From NCBI GenBank assembly GCA_019243445.1, contig JAFAUH010000392.1, forward strand, positions 1 to 32,661: a stretch of 32,661 bases of DNA, in the 5' to 3' direction. Both the position numbers and the translations under genes were made by a program. This DNA is from Streptomycetaceae bacterium. GTDB taxonomy: Bacteria; Actinomycetota; Actinomycetes; Streptomycetales; Streptomycetaceae. Each line of letters starts with the position of its first letter. The stretch's first letter is position 1. This document shows positions 1 to 7,501 of this stretch, piece after piece. The notes beneath the pieces were generated by a model. The model saw only the letters and a list, made by a program, of their open reading frames with translations, searched no databases and had not been told where the DNA came from.

Positions 1-39
1 CGTCGCCTTGTCGTGCTGCCCCCGCCGTACGCCTGACAC
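1..39 (-). CDS. Possible start of a gene cut by the left window edge
   Basis: A GTG at 37-39 on the minus strand is preceded by GGAG with an 8-base spacer, and it opens a frame that stays open to the window edge (13 codons, starting VSGVRRGQHDKAT). It would be the next gene downstream of obg on the same strand. In many actinobacteria the gene after obg is proB (glutamate 5-kinase), but nothing in these 13 residues identifies it. The call rests only on the ribosome binding site, the start codon and the position. Confidence 0.3.
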   Translation of the reverse strand, partial: MSGVRRGQHDKAT

Positions 40-107
40 CTTATGTGCTCCACAACTATCCAGTCGTGCCCTGATGCTACGCGAGCCACCGCGGCCGATG
101 TCTTCGA

Positions 108-144
108 GTATCGGTCCGTGGACAGCGCGTATCGGTCCGTGGAC
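108..144. repeat. Two 16-bp direct repeats, 21-bp period
   Basis: The 16-mer gtatcggtccgtggac occurs at 108-123 and again, identical, at 129-144. Each copy contains the near-palindrome GTCC-gt-GGAC (114-123 and 135-144). The 21-bp period places both copies on the same face of the helix. The pair lies between obg and the putative gene at the left edge, where a promoter or operator would be expected. Confidence 0.6.
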
Positions 145-215
145 GGATCGCCGCGGTGCGCTCTGCGTCGCGCCGGCGCTTTTGCATCCGCTCGCGCACT
201 GCGCGGCCGGTCTGT

Positions 216-230
216 CGTGCCGGAGGCACG
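216..230 (-). terminator. Small GC-rich hairpin downstream of obg
   Basis: A perfect 6-bp stem CGTGCC/GGCACG with a 3-base loop lies 37 bases past the obg stop codon. There is no T-run, as is common in streptomycetes. It could end the rplU-rpmA-obg transcript, but the stem is short. Confidence 0.35.
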
Positions 231-266
231 CCCCTCGATCGGGCCTTCGGCCTGCACCTGCTCGCC

Positions 267-1685
267 CTACACCTGCTCGGCCTCTTGCTCGTCGCGCGCG
301 GCCTGGCGTTCCTTGCGTCGCTGCACCGCGGGCCGGGGCGCCTCGAAGCGGTGGTCCTCGCCGCGTCGGCCGAGCATTTCGGCGCCCGTGGCCAGGGAGG
401 GCTCCCAGTCGAAGACGACGGCGTCGTCCTCGTCGCCGATGACGACCTCGTCGCCCGCGCGGGCACCTTGCTTCATCAGCTCCTCCTCGACGCCGAGGCG
501 GCCCAGGCGATCGGCGAGGTAGCCGACGGCCTCATCGTTGGCGAAGTCGGTCTGGCGCACCCAGCGTTCGGGCTTCTCGCCGCGCACCCGGTAGAAGTCA
601 CCCTCGCGGGTGACGGTGAAGCCCGCGTCGTCGACGGCCTTGGGCCGGATGACGATCCGGGTCGCCTCTTGCACCGGCCTGGCCGCCCGCGCATCGGCAA
701 CGATTTTGGCGAGTGCGAACGACAGCTCGCGCAGCCCCTTGTGGGTGACGGCCGAGACCTCGAAGACCTGGTAGCCGCGGGCCTTGAGCTCGGGGCTGAT
801 GAGGTCGGCGAGATCCTGCCCGTCCGGGACGTCGACCTTGTTGAGGGCGACGAGGCGCGGCCGGGCCTCGAGACCTCCGTACTGCGCCAGCTCGGCCTCG
901 ATGACATCGAGGTCGGTGAGCGGATCGCGTTCGGATTCCAGAGCCGCCGTGTCGAGGACATGCACCAGCACCGAGCAGCGCTCGACGTGCCGCAGGAACT
1001 CCAAGCCCAAACCCTTGCCCTGGCTTGCACCAGGGATGAGCCCCGGCACGTCGGCGATGGTGTAGACGACATCGCCCGCCGTGACCACGCCGAGGTTCGG
1101 CACCAACGTGGTGAAGGGATAGTCCGCGATCTTCGGTTTGGCCGCCGAGAGCACTGAGATCAGCGACGATTTCCCGGCGCTCGGATAGCCGACGAGCGCC
1201 ACGTCGGCGACAGTCTTGAGCTCGAGGACGATGTCCTCACTCCGGCCGGGTTCGCCGAGCAGCGCGAAGCCCGGGGCCTTGCGGCGCGGCGAGGCGAGCG
1301 CCGCGTTGCCCAGGCCGCCACGGCCGCCCTGTGCGGCGATGTACGAGGTGCCCTCGCCGATGAGGTCAGCGAGCACCTCGCCCCGCTTGTCGAGGACGAC
1401 GGTGCCGTCGGGGACGGGCAGGATCAGGTCCTTGCCGTCAGCACCGGAGCGGTTGCCACCCTCGCCGGGCTTACCGTTGGTGGCTTTGCGGTGCGGCGAG
1501 TGGTGGTAATCGATGAGCGTGGTGAGGGAGGTGTCGACGATGAGGACGACGTCGCCGCCACGGCCGCCGTTGCCACCATCGGGGCCGCCGAGCGGCTTGA
1601 ACTTCTCCCGGTGCACGGAGGCGCAGCCGTGGCCTCCGTTACCCGCGGCAACGTGCAGTTCGACGCGGTCCACGAAGGTGGTCAT
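267..1685 (-). CDS. obg: Obg family GTPase (ObgE/CgtA)
   Basis: Large essential P-loop GTPase that binds the 50S subunit and links ribosome maturation to growth; in streptomycetes Obg also affects the onset of aerial growth. The 472-residue protein has the glycine-rich Obg domain (about 1-159, motifs such as GNGGRGG), a GTPase domain with G1 GYPSAGKSS (166-174), G3 DVPG (212-215), G4 NKVD (282-285) and G5 SAV, and a C-terminal OCT domain (about 345-425). The ATG at 1685 is chosen because it begins [15 protein letters not shown], the family N-terminus, and has AGGAGG 8 bases upstream. It is the last gene of rplU-rpmA-obg, separated from rpmA by 228 bp holding large inverted repeats. Length is normal for the family. 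Confidence 0.97.
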   Translation of the reverse strand: MTTFVDRVELHVAAGNGGHGCASVHREKFKPLGGPDGGNGGRGGDVVLIVDTSLTTLIDYHHSPHRKATNGKPGEGGNRSGADGKDLILPVPDGTVVLDKRGEVLADLIGEGTSYIAAQGGRGGLGNAALASPRRKAPGFALLGEPGRSEDIVLELKTVADVALVGYPSAGKSSLISVLSAAKPKIADYPFTTLVPNLGVVTAGDVVYTIADVPGLIPGASQGKGLGLEFLRHVERCSVLVHVLDTAALESERDPLTDLDVIEAELAQYGGLEARPRLVALNKVDVPDGQDLADLISPELKARGYQVFEVSAVTHKGLRELSFALAKIVADARAARPVQEATRIVIRPKAVDDAGFTVTREGDFYRVRGEKPERWVRQTDFANDEAVGYLADRLGRLGVEEELMKQGARAGDEVVIGDEDDAVVFDWEPSLATGAEMLGRRGEDHRFEAPRPAVQRRKERQAARDEQEAEQV

Positions 1686-1724
1686 GATGTGTGCCTCCTG
1701 AGAATTCCTGTGCATGGCTGACGC

Positions 1725-1781
1725 ACCGAGGGCGGGCCGTCTTCCTCGCCGGGGAGACGAGGAGGGCGGCCCGCCCTCGGT
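1725..1781 (-). terminator. Long hairpin between rpmA and obg
   Basis: A perfect 15-bp inverted repeat (arms 1725-1739 and 1767-1781, core ACCGAGGGCGGGCCG) encloses a loop that holds a second small stem (cctcg/cgagg type). It lies 39 bases upstream of the obg start, within the rplU-rpmA-obg transcription unit. It may act as a partial terminator or attenuator that lowers obg expression relative to the two ribosomal proteins, or as an RNA-processing or stability element. Confidence 0.6.
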
Positions 1782-1787
1782 GGCCAT

Positions 1788-1897
1788 CCAGGGCCTGTTT
1801 CCCTCTGTCGCGTCGAACCAGCCCGCGCCTGCCGTGCCAGCGGCAGGTGTCTTTGGAGACGTTGCGGGCCCGAGGGGACACAGGGAACAGGCCCTGG
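1788..1897 (-). repeat. Long-range inverted repeat after rpmA with an inner hairpin
   Basis: Arms 1788-1799 and 1886-1897 (ccagggcctgtt / aacaggccctgg) pair perfectly over 12 bp and continue imperfectly inward. The loop contains a 7-bp hairpin CCTGCCG/CGGCAGG (1828-1834 with 1841-1847). It starts 16 bases after the rpmA stop codon and is followed by the hairpin at 1725-1781, so the gap is almost entirely structured. Confidence 0.5.
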
Positions 1898-1913
1898 GGC
1901 TGCTGCTTACGAC

Positions 1914-2174
1914 TTATGCAGCGGCAGCCGGAATGATGTTCACGACCTTGCGGCCACGGCGGGTGCCGAACTGCACCGCGCCCTCGGCCAGTGCGAACAG
2001 CGTGTCGTCACCACCACGACCGACGTTCAGGCCCGGGTGGAAGTGGGTGCCGCGCTGACGGACGATGATTTCGCCCGCGTTGACCAGCTGGCCGCCGAAG
2101 CGCTTGACGCCGAGCCGCTGGGCGTTGGAGTCGCGACCGTTCCGAGTGGACGATGCGCCCTTCTTGTGTGCCAT
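1914..2174 (-). CDS. rpmA: 50S ribosomal protein L27
   Basis: Ribosomal protein bL27, which sits at the 50S peptidyl-transferase centre. The 86-residue product starts [20 protein letters not shown] and contains [20 protein letters not shown], both hallmarks of L27. The N-terminal AHKKGA lacks the cleavable leader found in Firmicutes and is the ordinary form. The start is ATG at 2174, with a GAGAAGAG-like ribosome binding site directly upstream. It lies 14 bases after rplU and is cotranscribed with it. The Ala-rich C-terminus (PAAAA) is unremarkable. Confidence 0.98.
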   Translation of the reverse strand: MAHKKGASSTRNGRDSNAQRLGVKRFGGQLVNAGEIIVRQRGTHFHPGLNVGRGGDDTLFALAEGAVQFGTRRGRKVVNIIPAAAA

Positions 2175-2188
2175 CTCTTCTCAGTCCC

Positions 2189-2509
2189 TTACTTCGCAGC
2201 CGTGGGGATGTCGGTGATCTTCAGCGCCGTGTACTGCTGACGGTGGCCCTGGCGCCGCCGGTAACCGGTCTTGTTCTTGTACCGAAGAATGTCGATCTTG
2301 GCACCCTTGTGGTGGTCCACGACCTCGGCCTGGACCTTTACGCCCGCCAGGACCCAGGGGTCGCTGGTGACGGAGTCGCCATCGACGAGCAGCAGGGTCG
2401 AGAGCTCGACCGTGTCACCCACCTTGTGGGTGGAAAGCTTGTCAACCTCAACGATGTCGCCGACAGCAACCTTGTGCTGGCGGCCACCGCTACGCACGAT
2501 TGCGTACAC
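2189..2509 (-). CDS. rplU: 50S ribosomal protein L21
   Basis: Ribosomal protein bL21, a 23S rRNA-binding component of the large subunit. The 106-residue product starts (M)[17 protein letters not shown] and ends with the typical L21 tail [18 protein letters not shown]. The start is GTG at 2507-2509; the open frame continues upstream, but that stretch has no L21 similarity. It is first in the rplU-rpmA-obg unit and has its own promoter (2647-2675) and a leader of about 130 nt with strong predicted secondary structure (2538-2624), which suggests feedback or attenuation control. Confidence 0.97.
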   Translation of the reverse strand: MYAIVRSGGRQHKVAVGDIVEVDKLSTHKVGDTVELSTLLLVDGDSVTSDPWVLAGVKVQAEVVDHHKGAKIDILRYKNKTGYRRRQGHRQQYTALKITDIPTAAK

Positions 2510-2537
2510 GCGGATCTCACTCTCTCGCTCGAAGTGG

Positions 2538-2624
2538 CACTCCTGATGCCAGCCACCCCGGATGGCATGGGCCAAAGGTTGAGGGGCCTCTCCCGGCAGA
2601 CCGGAAGGGAGTTGCTCAGGAGTG
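2538..2624 (-). promoter_or_regulatory. Structured 5' leader of rplU (candidate three-way junction)
   Basis: In the rplU transcript a perfect 9-bp closing stem pairs CACTCCTGA (2624-2616) with TCAGGAGTG (2546-2538). Inside it sit two hairpins: CCGG-TCTG-CCGG (2604-2593) with an extended lower stem, and ATGCCA/TGGCAT (2568-2563 with 2551-2546). The closing stem's 3' arm contains AGGAG but lies about 30 bases from the GTG, too far to be its ribosome binding site. The layout resembles a ribosomal-protein autoregulatory leader. This is a by-eye fold without an energy calculation. Confidence 0.5.
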
Positions 2625-2646
2625 GGCGCAGAATCGCCGAAGGACA

Positions 2647-2675
2647 AGGTTACGGGGCGCATTCACCCCGGTCAA
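2647..2675 (-). promoter_or_regulatory. rplU promoter (sigma-70/HrdB type)
   Basis: On the minus strand -35 TTGACC (2675-2670) and -10 TAACCT (2652-2647) are separated by 17 bases. Transcription would start near 2640, giving a leader of about 130 nt before the rplU GTG. The element lies just downstream of the rne terminator, so rplU-rpmA-obg is an independent unit. Confidence 0.7.
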
Positions 2676-2678
2676 ACC

Positions 2679-2712
2679 GGGCCGCCCGTTCCGGGGAGGG
2701 AACAGGCGGCCC
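2679..2712 (-). terminator. rne transcription terminator
   Basis: An inverted repeat with 14-base arms (2679-2692 and 2699-2712, GGGCCGCC-GTTCC type, one mismatch) begins 15 bases past the rne stop codon. It is GC-rich with no T-tract, the usual form in streptomycetes. Confidence 0.7.
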
Positions 2713-2726
2713 CTACCTCCTCGCGA

Positions 2727-5700
2727 CTACTCGTCGGCCGTGGCGGAGATCGCGGCCGGAGGCGTCTGAGGCGCCGCTGCCGTCTTCGTGCTCTTCTTAG
2801 CCGCTGCCTTTTTCGTGGTTTTCTTCGCCGCTGTCGTCTTGGCCACTGTCGTCTTGGCCGCTGTCGTCTTGGCCACTGTCGTCTTGGCCACTGCCGTCTT
2901 GGCTACTGCCGTCTTGGCCGCGGTTTTCTTCGCCGTGGTCTTCTTGGCCGCTGCCTTCTTCGCGGTCGTCTTGCGGGTCCGCTTATTCGGCTCGGCCTCG
3001 GCCTCCGCCTCGGACACTGCAGGGACGACGATGACCGCCTCGCCCTCGGCGGAGGGCGGCGGACCTGCCGGAGCGGTCGCCTTCCGGGCGGCACGCCGTC
3101 GCAGCGGCTGCGGCTCGGCAACCTCAGCAGCCACCGCCTCTGGCTTTTCGGCCGCCTCCGGCTGCTCCGGCGGCTTCTCGGCCGACGGGACGACCACGAT
3201 CTCGGCCTCGGCCGGCTCGTCCGCAACCTTCGGTGAGCCGGCGGGTGCGGTCGCCTTACGCGTCGCGCGGCGCCGCGTACGCGCCGGAACCGGCTCCGGC
3301 TCGGGCTCGGCTGCCTCAGCAACCGGCTCCTCCACCGGCTTTTCCAGCTTCTCGACCACGACGACCTGCGCCTCCGCCGCCTCCGCCGCCTTCGGCGGAC
3401 CTGCGGGCGAGCTGGCAGCACGCGGACCGCGACGACGCCTCCGGCCACGGGAGGCCGCTGCAGCCTCAGCCTCCGTCACGCTGCCGAACCACTCCTCGTC
3501 CTCGTCCTCGTCACCGGCCGCCGGAGTGACGGCTACCGGCTCGATGAGCTCGGGCATGGATTCAGGTTCGGGTTCAGGTTCGGACACCTCACCGTCGGGC
3601 GACTCGGCCTGCGGCTCCTCCAAAGCCTCGGCCGCCGTCGGCGTCAGCGCGGGCTCGATGGCCGCCCGGCCCTTGCGCTTGCGCTTGCCGCCTCCGCCGC
3701 CGTTCGTCGTGGCCTGGTCCATGTGCACGATCACGCCACGCCCGTTGCAGTGCGCACACATCTCGGAGAAGGACTCCAGCAGCCCCTGACCGACCCGCTT
3801 GCGCGTCATCTGGATCAGGCCGAGCGAGGTCACCTCAGCGACCTGGTGCTTGGTGCGGTCCCGGCCGAGGCACTCCAGCAGGCGGCGCATCACCAGGTCA
3901 CGGTTGGATTCCAGCACCATGTCGATGAAATCGATGACGATGATGCCGCCGAGATCGCGCAACCGCAGCTGACGCACGATCTCCTCGGCCGCCTCCAGGT
4001 TGTTCCTGGTAACGGTCTCCTCAAGGTTGCCGCCCTGGCCGGTGAACTTGCCAGTGTTGACGTCGATGACGACCATCGCCTCGGTCCGGTCGATCACCAG
4101 CGAGCCACCGCTCGGCAACCACACCTTCCGATCGAGGGCCTTGAGCAACTGCTCGTCGATGCGGTAGGTGGCAAAGACGTCGACTTCCGAGGTCCACTTC
4201 TGCAGCCGGCCGGTCAAATCGGGCGCGACATTGCTGACATACCCGTGGACCGTCTCCCACGCGTTGTCGCCGCTGATGATGACCTTGGAGAAGTCCTCGT
4301 TGAAAATGTCGCGTACGACCCGGACGGTCATGTCCGGCTCGCCGTACAGCAGCGAAGGCGCACTTGCGTTGCCGCCGTTCTTCGCCTTCTTCTGGATCTC
4401 CTCCCACTGTGCCTGCAGCCTGGTGACGTCCCTCTGCAGTTCCTCTTCGCTCGCCCCCTCGGCGGCGGTGCGCACAATGACACCCGCGTCTTCGGGGACG
4501 ATCTTCTTGAGGATCTGCTTCAAGCGCGCCCGCTCGGTGTCGGGGAGCTTGCGGCTGATACCCGTCATCGAGCCCTCGGGCACATACACCAGGTAGCGGC
4601 CGGGCAAGGAGACCTGGCTGGTCAGCCGGGCGCCCTTGTGACCGATCGGGTCCTTGGTGACCTGGACCAGGACGGACTGGCCGGATTTGAGCGCCGACTC
4701 GATGCGGCGCGGCCCTCCCACGAGGCCGAGCGCCTCAAAATTGACCTCGCCCGCGTACAGCACGGCATTGCGGCCCTTGCCGATGTCGACGAACGCAGCC
4801 TCCATCGACGGCAGCACATTCTGGACCTTGCCCAGGTAGACGTTGCCGACGTACGAGGTGGCCTGCTCTTTGTTGACGAAGTGCTCGACAAGTACGTCGT
4901 CTTCGAGCACGCCGATCTGGGTGCGCTCACCGTTCTCACGGACCACCATCACCCGCTCGACGGCTTCGCGGCGCGCCAGGAACTCCGCCTCAGTGATGAT
5001 CGGCACCCGGCGGCGGCCCTGTTCGCGGCCCTCACGGCGGCGCTGTTTCTTCGCTTCCAACCGGGTCGAGCCCTTGATGGACTGCACCTCGTCCGACGGC
5101 TCGGCCTCCTTGCGCCGCTCTCTCGGCTCGCGGACCTTGACGACGGTGCGGACGCCGTCTTCGTCGGCGACCTGCTCGGCCTCCGCAGCCGGCTCGCCGC
5201 TTCGGCGGCGACGCCGGCGACGGCGACGGCTGGTGACGGTGCCTGCGGCCGGTTCGCCCTGCTCGACCTCGACCTCGGCCTCGGCCTCCGCCTCGCAGCT
5301 TTCCTCTGTCGACGGCTCCTCCTCGGCGGAGACCTCCTCGCCCTCGATGGCCTCGCCACGACGACGGCGACGTCCGCCACGGCGACGACGACGGGCAGAG
5401 GGACGCTCCTCGGCCTCGACTTCCTCCTCGCGGCCCTCTTCAGCCTCAGCCTCTTCCTCGGCCGGTTCAGCCACCTCCACGGCCGCCTTCACGACCGGTT
5501 TCACGACCGGTTTCACGACCGACGTCGGCAGCTCCGGAACGGTGAACACTGGCGGCTGGAATACGGCGGTGGGCGGGCGGACAGCGCGTGCAAACCCCGC
5601 GAGCGTCCCTTCCTCGGCTGGTTCGTCCACCACTTCGGCGTGCACGTGGGTGAAGCTCGGCGAACCGGCGGGCGCGGTGGCCTTACGACGCCGAGTGCGG

Positions 5701-6209
5701 GCCGGCCCCGCCGCACCAGTCTTTGATGTCACGGCCTCTGATGTCACGGCCTCGGCCTCCGGCGCGGCCACGGGCTCGGGTGCGGCTTCAGCGGTGTGCT
5801 CCGCTGCTTCCTCCTTGGGCGCAAGGGCGCCTGGTTTCAGACGACGGGACTCCTCCGCCGTCTGCCTCGACTCCACCGCGGAGACGCGCTTACGCGTGCG
5901 GCGCGGCTTCTCAACCGCTTCCGCCTCGGCGGGCTCCTCCACCGTCGCCTTGCGGGTTGCACGGCGCCGGGTACGGGCCGACCCCGCTGCGCCAGCCGCT
6001 GATGTCACGGCCTCGGCCACAGTCTCGGCCTCCGACGTGCTCACGTCGACCGCCTCGTCGGCCGCGGCCGGCGGACCCGCCGGCCGCGATGCGGCACGGC
6101 GACGGCGGCGCGGGGCCGACTGCGTTGTCTCGGAACCGGCGCTCGCGCCGGGTTCCTGCGTATCGGGCGCCTGAGGCGCCTCATTACCGGGCTCGGGGTT
6201 CTCGAGCAT
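2727..6209 (-). CDS. rne: Ribonuclease E/G family endoribonuclease
   Basis: Single-strand-specific endoribonuclease for mRNA decay and rRNA/tRNA processing, the core of an RNA degradosome. Of 1160 residues, the catalytic part is central (about 400-830), as in Streptomyces RNase E: S1 RNA-binding segment (about 452-495, [16 protein letters not shown]), catalytic Asp in [14 protein letters not shown] (Asp716), DFIDM (760-764) and the Zn-link CAHC (818-821). It is flanked by long disordered Glu/Ala and Arg-rich arms with poly-Arg tracts (277-285, 328-336) and a histone-H1-like Lys/Ala/Thr tail (about 1077-1143). The ATG at 6209 matches the family start MLE and has GGGAG upstream. The preceding gap (6210-6423) shows no clear promoter. 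Confidence 0.95.
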   Translation of the reverse strand: MLENPEPGNEAPQAPDTQEPGASAGSETTQSAPRRRRRAASRPAGPPAAADEAVDVSTSEAETVAEAVTSAAGAAGSARTRRRATRKATVEEPAEAEAVEKPRRTRKRVSAVESRQTAEESRRLKPGALAPKEEAAEHTAEAAPEPVAAPEAEAVTSEAVTSKTGAAGPARTRRRKATAPAGSPSFTHVHAEVVDEPAEEGTLAGFARAVRPPTAVFQPPVFTVPELPTSVVKPVVKPVVKAAVEVAEPAEEEAEAEEGREEEVEAEERPSARRRRRGGRRRRRGEAIEGEEVSAEEEPSTEESCEAEAEAEVEVEQGEPAAGTVTSRRRRRRRRRSGEPAAEAEQVADEDGVRTVVKVREPRERRKEAEPSDEVQSIKGSTRLEAKKQRRREGREQGRRRVPIITEAEFLARREAVERVMVVRENGERTQIGVLEDDVLVEHFVNKEQATSYVGNVYLGKVQNVLPSMEAAFVDIGKGRNAVLYAGEVNFEALGLVGGPRRIESALKSGQSVLVQVTKDPIGHKGARLTSQVSLPGRYLVYVPEGSMTGISRKLPDTERARLKQILKKIVPEDAGVIVRTAAEGASEEELQRDVTRLQAQWEEIQKKAKNGGNASAPSLLYGEPDMTVRVVRDIFNEDFSKVIISGDNAWETVHGYVSNVAPDLTGRLQKWTSEVDVFATYRIDEQLLKALDRKVWLPSGGSLVIDRTEAMVVIDVNTGKFTGQGGNLEETVTRNNLEAAEEIVRQLRLRDLGGIIVIDFIDMVLESNRDLVMRRLLECLGRDRTKHQVAEVTSLGLIQMTRKRVGQGLLESFSEMCAHCNGRGVIVHMDQATTNGGGGGKRKRKGRAAIEPALTPTAAEALEEPQAESPDGEVSEPEPEPESMPELIEPVAVTPAAGDEDEDEEWFGSVTEAEAAAASRGRRRRRGPRAASSPAGPPKAAEAAEAQVVVVEKLEKPVEEPVAEAAEPEPEPVPARTRRRATRKATAPAGSPKVADEPAEAEIVVVPSAEKPPEQPEAAEKPEAVAAEVAEPQPLRRRAARKATAPAGPPPSAEGEAVIVVPAVSEAEAEAEPNKRTRKTTAKKAAAKKTTAKKTAAKTAVAKTAVAKTTVAKTTAAKTTVAKTTAAKKTTKKAAAKKSTKTAAAPQTPPAAISATADE
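2836..2925 (-). repeat. 15-bp tandem repeats inside the rne 3' end
   Basis: Six consecutive 15-base units of the form gtcttggccRctgYc (2836, 2851, 2866, 2881, 2896, 2911) encode AKTxV/AKTTA pentapeptides of the basic C-terminal tail. A diverged copy precedes them at 2821-2835. Such repeats can change copy number by slippage without breaking the frame. Confidence 0.85.
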
Positions 6210-6423
6210 GCGGGCATTTCTCCCGTCACGCTCCCGGGCGCCACGCCTTGATTCCGGCGGCGGTCCGCTGTCACGGTTCCGCTGCCCGGGGCGCGGGCGC
6301 CTCACGGGAGCTGTCGTCTCACTCGTCGGCGCCGCCTGACGGCACCGGCGAAAGTCTCCTGTGTCAGCGCATCACCGGACCCGGGTGGCTCCCTGGCGCA
6401 TCGGCGACGCATCGACGACAGTC

Positions 6424-7266
6424 CTACGCGGAACCGTCCGACACCGTCGCGCCGGTCAGCCCGACAGCCGTGGTAAGGACGGCCGTGGCAGCGTCGCGGT
6501 CTGGCGCCAACGGATCGGTCACCGTACCGGTCTCCTTATCGAGCGGCCCCTGCGCCAGCCTGGTTACCTCTGCGGGAACCGGCGGCGCGAGGTCGGCCGT
6601 CGCACGGAGGCCGGACAGAACGTCGTCGGGTCGTACGGCAGGTGTCAGATGCCGAACAACCAGCCGCAGTATCGCACAGTCACCACGCCCTAGCCTATCG
6701 GCACTTTGTTCGATGTCCGTCGGCGCGCCTGTCGCCTCCCCCTCGCCGACCCGCTGCGCCGCCTCTGCGCGCCCCGATACGACCTCGAGCGCCATCACCG
6801 CGCTGCGCGCGTCGAACGCCCGCAGACCGTTCTTCGTCGTCCGCTTCACCTCGACGGTGTCGGTGGCGAGGAACGCGGCGACCGCACGCTCCACCTCAGC
6901 GGGGGCCACCCCTTCCAGTCGCAGCTGCCACACCGAAGCCTGGAGGCGGTCGGCAAGTCCGGGAGTCCGGGCCTCGACCGCCTCGACCACATCGAGCCCG
7001 GACGGCAGCGACTCGTCAAGCAAGGCCCTGAGCCGTTCCGGGTCACGCGGATCGGTGAGTGCGATCTCCAGGTACTCGGCCTCGCTGCTGACACCGGTAG
7101 GTGCGGCGTTCGCGTACGAGACCTTGGGGTGCGGGGTGAAACCCGCCGAGTAGGCCATTGGCACCTCGGCGCGCCGCAGCGCCCTTTCGAAGGCACGCTG
7201 GAAGTCACGGTGGCTGGTGAACCGGAGGCGGCCGCGCTTGGTGTAGCGCAGTCGGATGCGCTGCAC
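6424..7266 (-). CDS. DUF2344 (TIGR03936) radical SAM-associated protein
   Basis: Member of the DUF2344 family, which is found beside or fused to TIGR03960-type radical SAM proteins; function unknown. It has the family N-terminus QRIRLRYTKRGRLRFTSHRDFQRAFERAL followed by AGFTPHPKVSYA. The 280-residue frame is given from the GTG at 7266, but no ribosome binding site precedes it. In frame, a 14-codon extension GKRQPEGPPPAPA-like reaches a CTG at 7306-7308 with AGGGA 10 bases upstream, then a TGA. Streptomyces homologues, as I recall, begin with a similar KRQPEGPPPAPA stretch, so the true start may be the CTG. It lies downstream of its radical SAM partner, with a 193-235 bp gap depending on the start. 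Confidence 0.88.
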   Translation of the reverse strand: MQRIRLRYTKRGRLRFTSHRDFQRAFERALRRAEVPMAYSAGFTPHPKVSYANAAPTGVSSEAEYLEIALTDPRDPERLRALLDESLPSGLDVVEAVEARTPGLADRLQASVWQLRLEGVAPAEVERAVAAFLATDTVEVKRTTKNGLRAFDARSAVMALEVVSGRAEAAQRVGEGEATGAPTDIEQSADRLGRGDCAILRLVVRHLTPAVRPDDVLSGLRATADLAPPVPAEVTRLAQGPLDKETGTVTDPLAPDRDAATAVLTTAVGLTGATVSDGSA

Positions 7267-7339
7267 CGCGGGTGCGGGCGGCGGGCCTTCGGGCTGTCGC
7301 TTGCCCAGTGTCGTTCAGTCCCTATGTAAGTAACGCGGG

Positions 7340-7370
7340 CCTTGAGAAAGACCCTCCTTCACACTCAAGG
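7340..7370 (-). repeat. Inverted repeat upstream of the DUF2344 gene
   Basis: CCTTGAG (7340-7346) and CTCAAGG (7364-7370) pair perfectly. They are flanked by GTAAC (7330-7334) and GTTAC (7370-7374), which could extend the stem past a bulge. It lies in the 5' leader of the DUF2344 gene and may be a terminator, attenuator or operator. Confidence 0.4.
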
Positions 7371-7467
7371 TTACGCGGTCACTTCACGCCACGACGCCAC
7401 GTCCTTCCGTCCCCCCTCTCCGCCAGTTCCAGCTGAGACACCTGAGAACTCGCTGGATAGCCCATAC

Positions 7468-7488
7468 GTCATACCGCAACGGTATGAC
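7468..7488 (-). terminator. Hairpin after the radical SAM gene
   Basis: A perfect 8-bp stem GTCATACC/GGTATGAC with loop gcaac lies 14 bases past the stop codon of the radical SAM gene. There is no T-tract, so it may only weaken readthrough into the DUF2344 gene. Confidence 0.45.
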
Positions 7489-7501
7489 CAGCCACTGACA
7501 C

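Noticed and set aside
1-39. Naming the left-edge gene proB
   Set aside because: The 13 visible codons contain no ProB signature; synteny alone is not enough for a name.
2836-2925. CRISPR-like periodicity
   Set aside because: The 15-bp units are contiguous and in frame, coding Lys/Thr/Ala pentapeptides of RNase E; there are no spacers.
3723-5726. 667-codon plus-strand frame opposite rne
   Set aside because: It is an antisense shadow of the RNase E catalytic region, with no recognisable protein and no ribosome binding site.
7340-7371. HspR (HAIR) operator suggested by CTTGAG...ACTCAAG
   Set aside because: The HAIR consensus has a 7-base spacer; here the arms are about 15-17 bases apart and no chaperone gene follows.
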